NCBI GenBank assembly: GCA_026705925.1
Contig: JAPOZT010000011.1
Location: 338,857-402,856 of the forward strand
DNA: 64,000 nucleotides
Direction of reading: 5' to 3'
From: Gemmatimonadota bacterium
GTDB taxonomy: Bacteria > JAAXHH01
Shown here: positions 1 through 7,922 of the stretch, piece by piece
Layout: each line of letters begins with the position of its first letter
Position numbering within the stretch: position 1 is the first letter of the stretch
The notes under the pieces: model-generated
Database searches by the model: none
The model's input: only the letters and a program-made list of their open reading frames with translations
Told to the model about the DNA's origin: nothing
Program-made: the position numbers and the translations under genes

Positions 1-1
1 G

Positions 2-1210
2 GCGCAGACGCAGACGACGAATCTGCTGGTCAGCGAAGACGGCATCCATTTCGAGCGGCCCGGTCTGGGACTGGTGGAGGCGGAGGGATCCACGAACAAC
101 AACATCCTCATCCGGGGCGCCCAGGCGCACAACTTCTGCGTCTTTCTGGACGGCAATCCGTCCGCGCCGCCCGAACAGCGTTTCAAGGCCATCGGCGGAG
201 AGGGCAGGAACATGCTGTTCGGGTTTACTTCTCCCGATGGGCTCGTCTGGGAATCCATCGTGGACGGTCCCCTCAAGATCGAGGGCGCCTTCGATTCGGT
301 GAACGTGCCCATGTGGGACGACTATGTGGGTTGCTACCGCATCTTCAGCCGGTACTTCGAACAGACCGGGGAGGACGGCGTCGGGGTCCGGGCCATACAG
401 AGCTGCACCTCGGATGATTTCATCCACTGGACCACGCCCGAGCATCACGTGTACGACGAAGGCGTCCCGTACGAGCATTTCTACACCAACGCCACCACGC
501 TCTGCCCCGGGGCGGAACACATCCTGCTGTCCTTTCCCATGCGGTTCGTGCCGGAGCGTACGAAGGATACGGAAGGCATGGACTATCCCGGCGGCGGAAT
601 CTCCGACGCGGTGTTCATGACCAGCAGGGACGGCGTCCACTGGGATCGCACGTTCATGGATGCGTGGCTTAGGGCCGGCCTGGACCAGCGCAACTGGACC
701 CATCGCAACCAGACGCCGGCCGCGGGGATCATTCCGACCGCGCCGGACGAATGGTCCATGTACGTCGCCGAGCACTACGGATGGAACACCAACGCCGTGC
801 GGCGGGTAACGGTCCGCCCACACGGCTTCGCCTCGGCACGGGCGGGTTACCACGGCGGGGAGCTCCTCACGAAACCCCTGACCTTCACCGGATCGACGTT
901 GTTTATCAACTATTCGACGTCGGCCGTCGGAAGCGTGTCCGTGGAGATCCAGGACGCGGAGGGACGTCCCCTGGTTGGATTCGGCGCGGGGGATATGGAT
1001 CCGCTGTTCGGCGACGATCTCGACGCACCGGTCGCGTGGCGCGGGGACGGTGGACAGGGCGGCGCACAGGGCGGTGGCCTTGGTGGCACGGGCGACACGG
1101 GAGGCCTGTCCAGCAAGGTCGACCTGTCCAAACTCAACGGCACACCGGTTCGCCTGCGCTTCGTGCTGAAGGACGCGGACCTGTTTTCTATCCGGTTCGG
1201 AGATTCCTGA
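2..1210 (+). CDS. Beta-propeller glycosidase-like protein, 5' truncated by the window edge
   Basis: The reading frame is open from base 2, so the start lies outside the window; 402 residues are visible. The protein repeats a short motif of the form S-x-DG-x-x-W/F (VSEDGIHFERP near the edge, then TSPDGLVWE and TSRDGVHWDR). Such motifs recur in the blades of GH32/GH43- and sialidase-like five-bladed propellers. The N-terminal stretch ending in STNNNI resembles uncharacterised propeller proteins common in Planctomycetes- and Latescibacteria-type genomes (recalled, not searched). Near the C terminus (about 1040-1110) is a Gly-rich low-complexity run, followed by a short beta-rich tail. No catalytic residue can be assigned, so hydrolase activity is inference. 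The next gene is convergent. Confidence 0.6.
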   Translation, partial: AQTQTTNLLVSEDGIHFERPGLGLVEAEGSTNNNILIRGAQAHNFCVFLDGNPSAPPEQRFKAIGGEGRNMLFGFTSPDGLVWESIVDGPLKIEGAFDSVNVPMWDDYVGCYRIFSRYFEQTGEDGVGVRAIQSCTSDDFIHWTTPEHHVYDEGVPYEHFYTNATTLCPGAEHILLSFPMRFVPERTKDTEGMDYPGGGISDAVFMTSRDGVHWDRTFMDAWLRAGLDQRNWTHRNQTPAAGIIPTAPDEWSMYVAEHYGWNTNAVRRVTVRPHGFASARAGYHGGELLTKPLTFTGSTLFINYSTSAVGSVSVEIQDAEGRPLVGFGAGDMDPLFGDDLDAPVAWRGDGGQGGAQGGGLGGTGDTGGLSSKVDLSKLNGTPVRLRFVLKDADLFSIRFGDS

Positions 1211-1308
1211 TCAGGCCGCCACCAATGACGGTCCGTCGCCGACGTCCGAGTCTCGTCAGTGACCGACCGCCACCAGTGACTGGCCAACGACGCTGACCGT
1301 CCGACCCC

Positions 1309-2139
1309 TTACTCCGCCTGAATCGGTTTTCCGCGAAGCTTCCGGTAGATGGCCGGGGCCATGGAGATGGTGATGAGCAGGGCGAGGGCGATGACCAGGT
1401 TGGTCAGAGCCGATGAGCGCAGGGCGGCGCGCGTCACCTCGTCGAGTTCGGCGCCGGCCAGGTAGACCTGCATCAGCGACGCCGCGGTATAGGCGTAGAT
1501 GAGGGTGCCCGGGGTGATCCCGATCATGGTCGCCAGCGCGAAATGAAGCTTGCGCAGGCCGGAGAGTCCGGCGGCGAAGTTCAGCACGTTGAAGGGGATG
1601 ACCGGGATCAGCCGGAGCTGGAGCATGCGCAGGAACCCCTTCTTCCGGAGTCGACGGTCGATCCGGTCGATGGGTCCTTTTATGTAGCGGGATACGAAAT
1701 CGCGGCCCAGATACCGGGCCAGGTCGAAGGCGAGGTTGGCGCCGATGTTCGCGCCGATCATGACGTACAGCGCGCCTTCCAGTGCGCCGAAGGTGAAACC
1801 CGCGAAGAAGGTCAGGATCACCATCGGCAAGCCCAGCACGGTGAGAACGACGTAGACGCCGATAAACACAAGCGGCGCCCACCAGAATCCCTCGATCGAC
1901 GCGAAGAACCCCTCCATCACCACGGGCTGGAGATAGTTGCCCAGGGGCGTAAAGCTGTAGGCCAGAAAGCCGGACAAGGCGATCGCGAGCAGGATGACCG
2001 GCTTGATGTACTGTCGCTTCCGGCCGGAGTTCTCTACTGTAGCCTTGACAGCGCCCTCGCCAGCGTTCTCGGCAGCGGCTTCGCCTGTTCCCTCGACGGC
2101 ACCTTCGCCTGTTCCCTCGCCGGAGTCTAACTGCGACAC
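1309..2139 (-). CDS. TVP38/TMEM64 (VTT/DedA superfamily) membrane protein
   Basis: A 276-residue integral membrane protein with the VTT (SNARE-associated Golgi) domain. After a hydrophilic N terminus of about 42 residues there is one membrane segment, then the glycine-rich re-entrant region (FFAGFTFGALEGALYVMIGA), the charged RYLGRDF segment, and a second re-entrant motif (RLIPVIPFNVLNFAAGLSG) followed by IGITPGTLIYAYTA. This arrangement is typical of the family, whose members are implicated in lipid scrambling or membrane homeostasis; the substrate here is unknown. The N terminus is built from imperfect GEG/VEG/GEA repeats encoded by a short DNA repeat near 2087-2130, so its length may be unreliable. 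It lies between a convergent propeller gene and a co-oriented DUF547 gene. Confidence 0.85.
   Translation of the reverse strand: MSQLDSGEGTGEGAVEGTGEAAAENAGEGAVKATVENSGRKRQYIKPVILLAIALSGFLAYSFTPLGNYLQPVVMEGFFASIEGFWWAPLVFIGVYVVLTVLGLPMVILTFFAGFTFGALEGALYVMIGANIGANLAFDLARYLGRDFVSRYIKGPIDRIDRRLRKKGFLRMLQLRLIPVIPFNVLNFAAGLSGLRKLHFALATMIGITPGTLIYAYTAASLMQVYLAGAELDEVTRAALRSSALTNLVIALALLITISMAPAIYRKLRGKPIQAE
2087..2130. repeat. Short tandem repeat encoding the N terminus of the VTT protein
   Basis: The segment TTCGCCTGTTCCCTCG occurs twice about 24 bp apart. It keeps the reading frame and produces the repetitive GEGTGEGAVEGTGEA leader. It is one of many gene-terminal repeats in this window. Confidence 0.6.
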
Positions 2140-2179
2140 GGCGCGTTTGGTATTTTCATGGATTCATTAATCCGTGCGC

Positions 2180-3058
2180 TTAATCCGCAGGCTGTTCGTT
2201 GATGCCCCAGTCGTAGTGCAGGTAATCCACGTCCACGTCCTCCCGCTTCAGCAGCGCGCGGGCCGCGTCATCGGGCACGTAAGGGGCGATGTAATCCAGG
2301 ACCTCCCGCTGGTTCTTCCCGAAGTCGTCCTTGTACCAGTCCATGATCGGCGAAAGCCAGACTGTGTTGTCCTCCGGATCGGCTCGGAACTTACTGGGAT
2401 CGGCGAAAAAGACAAGGGTATTCGCCTTCATCTGCCGTTGCACGTCATCCGCGGTGAACGCTTCGGTCATGAGCGGCGGGCATCCTATGGAGGCGCAAAC
2501 GAGGGCGAAATGGACCAGGGGCTCGTCCATCTTGCGCAGGATGTTGTGCTCGATGTCGTCCAGCGAGTATTCCCTGCCCTGGATCTCGATCTTGTAATCC
2601 TTCCAGATGCTGTACCCGAGCACGCTGACGTGATCCCTGATGCTGCTGGTGGGATAGAAATGCAGCATCCCGCGGATCGTGAGCGCGTTGTAGGTGTTGA
2701 TCCAGTAGGCGAAGACCTCGTTCCGGTCCTTCAGCCCGGCGGGGTCCACGCCCTTGATCGTCTCAAGGTAGCCGTCCAGCGTGCCCACGTCGCGGGCCTT
2801 CCAGGTCCGGTAGTCGATCATGCCCCGGTCGTCGACGTATTTCTTCAGAAGTCCGTCGTACACGGAGTGATCCACCATTGCGCCCCCCTGCGCTTCGGCC
2901 GTCCCTGCGCCTGCCTGCGCTCGCGCCGTCCCCGTGGACGTGACTGCCGTCAACGCTACGGTGATCCCCGTATACAAGACTGCCGCCAGCGCAATGGTCC
3001 TCAGGGTACGCCATTTTCCTGTTCGCATCGCTCGTACACGCATTTGTCTTGTTCGCAT
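2180..3058 (-). CDS. DUF547 domain-containing exported protein
   Basis: A 292-residue protein. A hydrophobic signal (about residues 18-47, IALAAVLYTGITVALTAV, ending ARAQA) precedes the DUF547 domain (about residues 70-270). Recognisable pieces are YVDDRGMIDY, FAYWINTYNALTIRG, the cysteine motif CASIGCPPL and WLSPIMDWYKDDF. DUF547 proteins are secreted and of unknown biochemical function. The start is uncertain because the ATG neighbourhood is duplicated (in-frame ATGs at 3058, 3043 and 3028 inside a repeated TGTTCGCATCGCTCGT). The first is preceded by AGGGGA at workable spacing and was kept. The gene is divergent from the thioredoxin-like gene at 3169, leaving a 110-bp shared promoter region. 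Confidence 0.85.
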   Translation of the reverse strand: MRTRQMRVRAMRTGKWRTLRTIALAAVLYTGITVALTAVTSTGTARAQAGAGTAEAQGGAMVDHSVYDGLLKKYVDDRGMIDYRTWKARDVGTLDGYLETIKGVDPAGLKDRNEVFAYWINTYNALTIRGMLHFYPTSSIRDHVSVLGYSIWKDYKIEIQGREYSLDDIEHNILRKMDEPLVHFALVCASIGCPPLMTEAFTADDVQRQMKANTLVFFADPSKFRADPEDNTVWLSPIMDWYKDDFGKNQREVLDYIAPYVPDDAARALLKREDVDVDYLHYDWGINEQPAD

Positions 3059-3168
3059 CGCTCGTGTCCCCTATTTCCCTTGCCCCGCATGGGATTTCCT
3101 GCTATATTTTATTGAAATCCGCAGACCTCTTGTGCACCGGATTCATCCTTCCCAGGCGGTAAGAAACC

Positions 3169-3735
3169 ATGGAAACGAAATCCCGTGGCAGCATCATCTA
3201 CATCCTCGCTGCGATCCTGATCCTGGCCGGACTGATCTCGGCCATCGTGGGCGAAATGAGATCGCCTGAAGTGGCCGTTATCTATGATGCGGACAACCCC
3301 ATGTCTGCGGATCCCTATTCGGTCGATCTGGAATTCGCCCTGATGGACGCCGACGAGAACGAATTCACCATTGCCCAGTTCGAAGGCCAGGTCCGGATCG
3401 TCAACTTCTGGGCCACCTGGTGCGGTCCCTGTGTCGCCGAGATACCCGAATTCCAGGCCTTCCATGAAGAATACGGCGACCAGGGAGTCAAGGTCATCGG
3501 CATCGCCCTCGACGAACAAGGCGCGGAAATCGTGGTGCCCTTCGTCGAGGATATGAACATGACCTACCTGTCCCTCATCGACACCACGCAGAAGGCCGCC
3601 TCCGAGTTCGGCGGGATCTACGCCATCCCAACCACCTTCATCATCGACCGGGAAGGGATGGTCCGAAAGAAACACGTTGGCCTGATGTCCTACGAGAGCC
3701 TGGAATCCGCCGTGCTGCCCCTGCTGGCAAACTAG
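3169..3735 (+). CDS. TlpA/ResA-like membrane-anchored thioredoxin
   Basis: A 188-residue protein with a single N-terminal membrane anchor (residues about 8-28, IIYILAAILILAGLISAIVG) and a periplasm-facing thioredoxin fold of the AhpC/TSA-Redoxin type. The redox motif WCGPC (Cys85 and Cys88) sits in VNFWATWCGPC, and the cis-proline is in YAIPTTFIID. TlpA/ResA proteins reduce disulfides, for example in apocytochrome c maturation. No cytochrome maturation genes are adjacent, so the client is unknown. It is transcribed divergently from the DUF547 gene and converges on the FMN reductase. Confidence 0.9.
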   Translation: METKSRGSIIYILAAILILAGLISAIVGEMRSPEVAVIYDADNPMSADPYSVDLEFALMDADENEFTIAQFEGQVRIVNFWATWCGPCVAEIPEFQAFHEEYGDQGVKVIGIALDEQGAEIVVPFVEDMNMTYLSLIDTTQKAASEFGGIYAIPTTFIIDREGMVRKKHVGLMSYESLESAVLPLLAN

Positions 3736-3793
3736 GTCACTCAAGACCGATGTGCGTCGGGCCGTTTTGCTGACGCAAGTCGGACCCGTCCTC

Positions 3794-4399
3794 CTACGCA
3801 TTCCTGTTTAATGCGGCGGCCCCGTGCAGTCTCCCGAGCGTCTCCGCCAGATTACGTCCCAATCCCTCCACCGCCGCCTGGCGCTTCTCGTCTTTCAAAC
3901 GCCCGTCTTCGGCGAATGCGCCGTGCGCGCCCGGTACCGCCACCTGGTCCGGCAGGATCATCACGTGGATGTTGCTCAGGATCGATCGCACGTGCACGAG
4001 TCCGCGCAGACCGCCCAGCGACCCCGGCGACGCGCTCATCAGCGCGGCCGTCTTGTTCCGGAAGACCGCCAGCCTCTCCTCGCCCGGCGCGGGCCTCGAT
4101 GCCCAGTCGATCGTGTTCTTGAGGAGGGGCGTGATGGAACTGTTGTATTCCGGCGCGGCGATCAGCAGGCCCTGGCTGGCCATCATCAGCGCCTTGAAGC
4201 GGACCGCATTCTCCGGCAGCCCATCCCGTTCTTCCAGGTCGCCGTCGTACAACGGCATGGGATAGTCGCGCAGGTCGACCAGGTCGACTTCGGCCCCGGC
4301 TTCCTCCGCGCCTCGCGCCGCGATACCGACCAGTTTCCGGTTAAAGGAGCCGGTCCGCGCACTTCCGGCAAACGCGAGTATCCTGGGCACATAGCTCAT
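3794..4399 (-). CDS. NADPH-dependent FMN reductase family protein
   Basis: A 201-residue flavodoxin-like protein. The N-terminal phosphate-binding loop AFAGSARTGSFNRKL (residues about 9-23) and the flavin-contact segment APEYNSSITPLLKNTIDW are the signature of the YieF/ArsH/chromate-reductase-like family (NADPH-dependent FMN_red). These cytosolic enzymes reduce quinones, azo dyes or metal oxyanions using FMN. Length matches the family. The substrate cannot be assigned from context. It stands alone, convergent with the thioredoxin gene and divergent from mutS. Confidence 0.88.
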   Translation of the reverse strand: MSYVPRILAFAGSARTGSFNRKLVGIAARGAEEAGAEVDLVDLRDYPMPLYDGDLEERDGLPENAVRFKALMMASQGLLIAAPEYNSSITPLLKNTIDWASRPAPGEERLAVFRNKTAALMSASPGSLGGLRGLVHVRSILSNIHVMILPDQVAVPGAHGAFAEDGRLKDEKRQAAVEGLGRNLAETLGRLHGAAALNRNA

Positions 4400-4569
4400 A
4401 CTGAATAGTCGCGTTTCCGGCCCCGGAAGTCAAGGGCGGATTGAACGCCCGGCGGCGCCGCTCCGATCGGTCGTTTCACCCCATCCCGCAAGGCTTTATC
4501 CAGCCGATAGCGCGAGGGAGAAACACCTTGACGCAAGGGCCTGGTATGGCTATCGTTTCATCATTGTAA

Positions 4570-7401
4570 ATGCACCATCCGGAAGCCGATCGCCAGCCAG
4601 AAAACCCCATCCTGCCCATGCCCCGATCCAAAGGAACGCTGACCCCCGCCATGGCGCAATACGCCAGGATGAAGGATCGGCACAAGGATGCGATTCTCTT
4701 CTTCCGCATGGGGGATTTCTACGAGACCTTCGACGACGACGCCAAACTGGTATCCCGCGTCCTGGGCATCACGCTGACCGCCCGCAATTCCGGCACCGGC
4801 GGCGCGGAGAAGACGCCGCTGGCCGGCGTGCCCTACCACGCGGTGGAAAAGTACATCGCCGAACTGGTGGGATCGGGATACAAGGTGGCCGTGTGCGAAC
4901 AGGTCGAAGACCCGAAGAAGGCCCGCGGCGTGGTCAAGCGGGACGTGGTGGAAGTCGTCACGCCGGGGACGACCATGCTGGCGCAGACCCTAGATCCCGG
5001 CGAAAACAACTACATGGTCGCCCTCGCCTTCGACGAGGACGCCTGCGGCCTGGCCTTTCTGGACCTGTCCACGGGTGAGTTCCGGACGGCGGAACTAAGC
5101 GAGGACGACCTCCTCAGCGAGTTGAGCCGTCTCGACCCCGCCGAGGCGATCGTGTCCTACGACCGGGCGGAGCAGGCCGAGGCACTCCTCAAGTCCCGTT
5201 TCCCCGACATCGCCATCAGCCGGCTCGAGGAGTGGGCCTTCGTATACGACCAGGCGCACCAGGCCCTGCTAGATCACTTCGAGGTGCTGACGCTCAAGGG
5301 CTTCGGATGCGATGAAATGACCGCCGGCGTCTGCGCGGCGGGCGGCATGCTGGTCTACCTGCGGGAGACCCAAAAGAACCGCCTGGCCCACCTGAAGACG
5401 ATGGCACGCCATGACGTCGCCGACGCGATGCTCATGGATTCGGCTACGCAGCGCAACCTGGAGCTGATCACCTCACTGCGGGACGGCGGCCGCGAGGGGA
5501 CGCTCCTTTCCGTGATGGATCGGACGTACACGCCAATGGGCGCCCGTTTCATGCGCCAGGCCATCACCCGGCCGCTGGTCTCCGTAGAGACCGTCCTGGC
5601 CCGCCAGGAAGCGGTGGGCGAACTCCACGGGGAGCACGGGGCAAGGGACGAATTCGCCAGCCTGCTCAAGTCCATGGGGGACATGGAACGGCTGGCCGCC
5701 CGTGTCGGGTCGGAGCGCGCCAACGCCCGCGACCTGATCGCGCTCAAGACCGCCCTGCACGTCATCCCGGTCATCAAGGAGAAGCTCGCGGGCCTGAAGG
5801 CCGGTTTGTCCGCCAGCCTCCGGGACGGGCTGCGGGAACTCAGGCCCCTGGCGGAAAAACTCGAGCGGGCCCTGGTGGACGATCCGCCCCTTTCGCTGAC
5901 GGAGGGCGGGCTCATCCGGGCGGGGTACAACGAGGAACTCGACGACCTGCGGGTGATCAGTTCGGGCGGAAAGCGCTGGATCGCCGAACTGCAGCAGAAG
6001 GAGCGCGAGCGCACGGGGATCCAGTCCCTCAAGGTGGACTACAACCGCGTCTTCGGCTACTACATCGAGGTCACGAAACCGAACCTGCACCGGCTGGAAG
6101 GCGAATACATCCGCAAGCAGACCATGCGAAACGCCGAGCGGTTCATCACGCCGGAGCTCAAAGAGTACGAAGAGAAGATCCTGGGCGCCGAGGAGAAGAT
6201 CGGCGAACTGGAATACGCCCTCTTCCTCGAACTGCGGGAGGAAGTGGCCGCGAGCCTGGGCGAGATCCAGGCCAACGCGCGGGCGATCGCGCAGCTGGAC
6301 TTCCTGACCGCGCTGGCGGAACTGGCCGTCCGGAACGACTACGTGGCCCCGGAAATCGTGGACGGTCCGGTCCTGGAGATCGACGACGGCCGACACCCGG
6401 TGGTGGAGCAACTGCTGCAGGGCGAGCCTTTCGTGCCCAACGACACCCAGCTCGACAACCGGACGAAACAAATCGCCCTGATCACCGGGCCGAACATGGC
6501 CGGCAAGAGCACCTACCTCCGGCAAGTGGGCCTCATCGTCCTCATGGCCCAGATCGGTTCCTTCGTCCCGGCGCGCTCCGCGAAGATCGGCATCGTGGAC
6601 CGCATCTTCACCCGCGTGGGCGCTTCCGACAACCTGGCCCGGGGCGAGAGCACCTTCCTCGTCGAGATGAACGAGACCGCGAACATCCTCAACAACGCGA
6701 CGCCGAACAGCCTCGTCCTCCTCGACGAGATCGGCCGGGGCACGAGCACCTTCGACGGCCTGAGCATCGCCTGGGCGGTCACGGAATACCTCCACAACAC
6801 GCCGGAACGGGCGGCCAAGACCCTCTTCGCCACGCACTATCACGAGCTGATCGAACTGGCGTCGAGCCTCGACCGCATCGCCAACTACAACGTGGCCATC
6901 CGGGAGCAGGAGGACCAGATCGTGTTCCTGCGGAAGGTGATGCCCGGCGGGAGCGACCGCAGTTACGGGATCCAGGTGGCGCGCATGGCCGGATTGCCGC
7001 GCAGCGTGGTCGAACGGGCGCGGGTCATCCTGGCCGACCTGGAGGACGAGGATCTTGCGCTGGAGGGCGTGGGCGGTGCGGACGGCCTGGGTGGTGTGAG
7101 CGCGGCGGACGGTGTGGGCGCGGCCGAAGGAGCAGGCGGAACAGCAGGATCCGGCGGACTGCATGGGCAGGGTGGCGCGTCCGGCGGCCCGCATGGTCGG
7201 CGTGGACCGGGCACGCCACGCCACGGAAAACCGACAGCCGAGAGCCCCGAATACCAGCTCAGCCTGTTCCTGCCGGCGGACCATCCGGTCGTCGAGGACA
7301 TCAAGGAACTCGACCTGGACCTCATGACACCGGTCGAAGCCATGAACGCCCTGTACCGGCTTCAGCAGAAAGCCGCCGGCCCTGATCCCGACGGGGAGTA
7401 G
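4570..7401 (+). CDS. mutS: DNA mismatch repair ATPase MutS
   Basis: A 943-residue MutS. The N-terminal mismatch-binding motif is intact (FFRMGDFYETF, Phe50-Tyr51-Glu52 with this start), followed by the connector, lever and clamp domains. The ATPase has Walker A GPNMAGKST (about 640-648), Walker B LVLLDEIGRGTSTFDG and the TLFATHYHEL switch. An alternative start is ATG 4618 (MPRSKGTLTP), which removes 16 unconserved residues. Between the ATPase and the conserved tail (YQLSLFLPADHP to MNALYRLQ) is an unusual Gly/Ala-rich linker of about 60 residues encoded by repetitive DNA (7060-7220). The Nudix gene starts 16-22 bp downstream and is probably co-transcribed. Confidence 0.97.
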   Translation: MHHPEADRQPENPILPMPRSKGTLTPAMAQYARMKDRHKDAILFFRMGDFYETFDDDAKLVSRVLGITLTARNSGTGGAEKTPLAGVPYHAVEKYIAELVGSGYKVAVCEQVEDPKKARGVVKRDVVEVVTPGTTMLAQTLDPGENNYMVALAFDEDACGLAFLDLSTGEFRTAELSEDDLLSELSRLDPAEAIVSYDRAEQAEALLKSRFPDIAISRLEEWAFVYDQAHQALLDHFEVLTLKGFGCDEMTAGVCAAGGMLVYLRETQKNRLAHLKTMARHDVADAMLMDSATQRNLELITSLRDGGREGTLLSVMDRTYTPMGARFMRQAITRPLVSVETVLARQEAVGELHGEHGARDEFASLLKSMGDMERLAARVGSERANARDLIALKTALHVIPVIKEKLAGLKAGLSASLRDGLRELRPLAEKLERALVDDPPLSLTEGGLIRAGYNEELDDLRVISSGGKRWIAELQQKERERTGIQSLKVDYNRVFGYYIEVTKPNLHRLEGEYIRKQTMRNAERFITPELKEYEEKILGAEEKIGELEYALFLELREEVAASLGEIQANARAIAQLDFLTALAELAVRNDYVAPEIVDGPVLEIDDGRHPVVEQLLQGEPFVPNDTQLDNRTKQIALITGPNMAGKSTYLRQVGLIVLMAQIGSFVPARSAKIGIVDRIFTRVGASDNLARGESTFLVEMNETANILNNATPNSLVLLDEIGRGTSTFDGLSIAWAVTEYLHNTPERAAKTLFATHYHELIELASSLDRIANYNVAIREQEDQIVFLRKVMPGGSDRSYGIQVARMAGLPRSVVERARVILADLEDEDLALEGVGGADGLGGVSAADGVGAAEGAGGTAGSGGLHGQGGASGGPHGRRGPGTPRHGKPTAESPEYQLSLFLPADHPVVEDIKELDLDLMTPVEAMNALYRLQQKAAGPDPDGE
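7060..7220. repeat. Gly-rich repetitive insert in mutS
   Basis: GGC/GGT/GCG-rich degenerate repeats encode GVGGADGLGG, GVSAADGVGA and similar blocks. The segment keeps frame and sits between the ATPase core and the conserved C-terminal helix, where MutS proteins normally have a flexible linker. Confidence 0.65.
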
Positions 7402-7423
7402 CGCCTTTCAGAAGGATGTGCCC

Positions 7424-7843
7424 GTGTCCATCATCTCGTCCGCCATGCTCGTCAATCCCGCCGGCGACATCCTCGTCAACCTGCGCGACGACGATCCCCG
7501 GATCATCTTCCCGAACAAGTGGAGCCTCATAGGCGGCCACGTGGAGGAGGGCGAAAGTCCGGAAGAAGGCCTGGTCCGGGAAGTGGAGGAGGAGATCGGC
7601 CACCGGCTGGACGACTACCATCCCCTGGCGACCTTCTTCGACGGCGCGGACGTGCGCCACCTCTTTCTCGTCCCGATCGACGTCCCCTTAGGCGACCTGG
7701 TACTGGGCGAAGGGCAGGCCATCCGGTACATGGACCCCGCGCGGGCGCTGGCCGAACTGGATCTCTGCGTCACCGGCCGGCGGTGCATCGAAGTCTACCT
7801 GCGCCACCTCGAGTTCCAGGAGTATGTCCGCAGGCGTGGCTGA
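7424..7843 (+). CDS. Nudix hydrolase
   Basis: About 139 residues with a complete Nudix box, GGHVEEGESPEEGLVREVEE followed by EIG, matching GX5EX7REUXEEXGU. The preceding PNKWSLIGG and the strand pattern are typical of NTP or NDP-sugar pyrophosphohydrolases. The start is a GTG. AGAAGG at 7410-7415 is 8 nt from GTG 7424 but only 2 nt from GTG 7418, so 7424 is preferred. The substrate is unknown. Position right behind mutS suggests, but does not prove, a nucleotide-pool cleaning role. It is convergent with the cusA-like gene. Confidence 0.9.
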   Translation: MSIISSAMLVNPAGDILVNLRDDDPRIIFPNKWSLIGGHVEEGESPEEGLVREVEEEIGHRLDDYHPLATFFDGADVRHLFLVPIDVPLGDLVLGEGQAIRYMDPARALAELDLCVTGRRCIEVYLRHLEFQEYVRRRG

Positions 7844-7922
7844 GCAGGGTTTCCTTGTTCAGATTGTGACGGCCTGGCGCGTCGACCAGTCAGACAGCCG
7901 CCGACCTCCCACATTCCTTCCT

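Noticed and set aside
5473..7284. 603-residue ORF antisense to mutS
   Set aside because: It is an artefact of high GC opposite a well-conserved gene.
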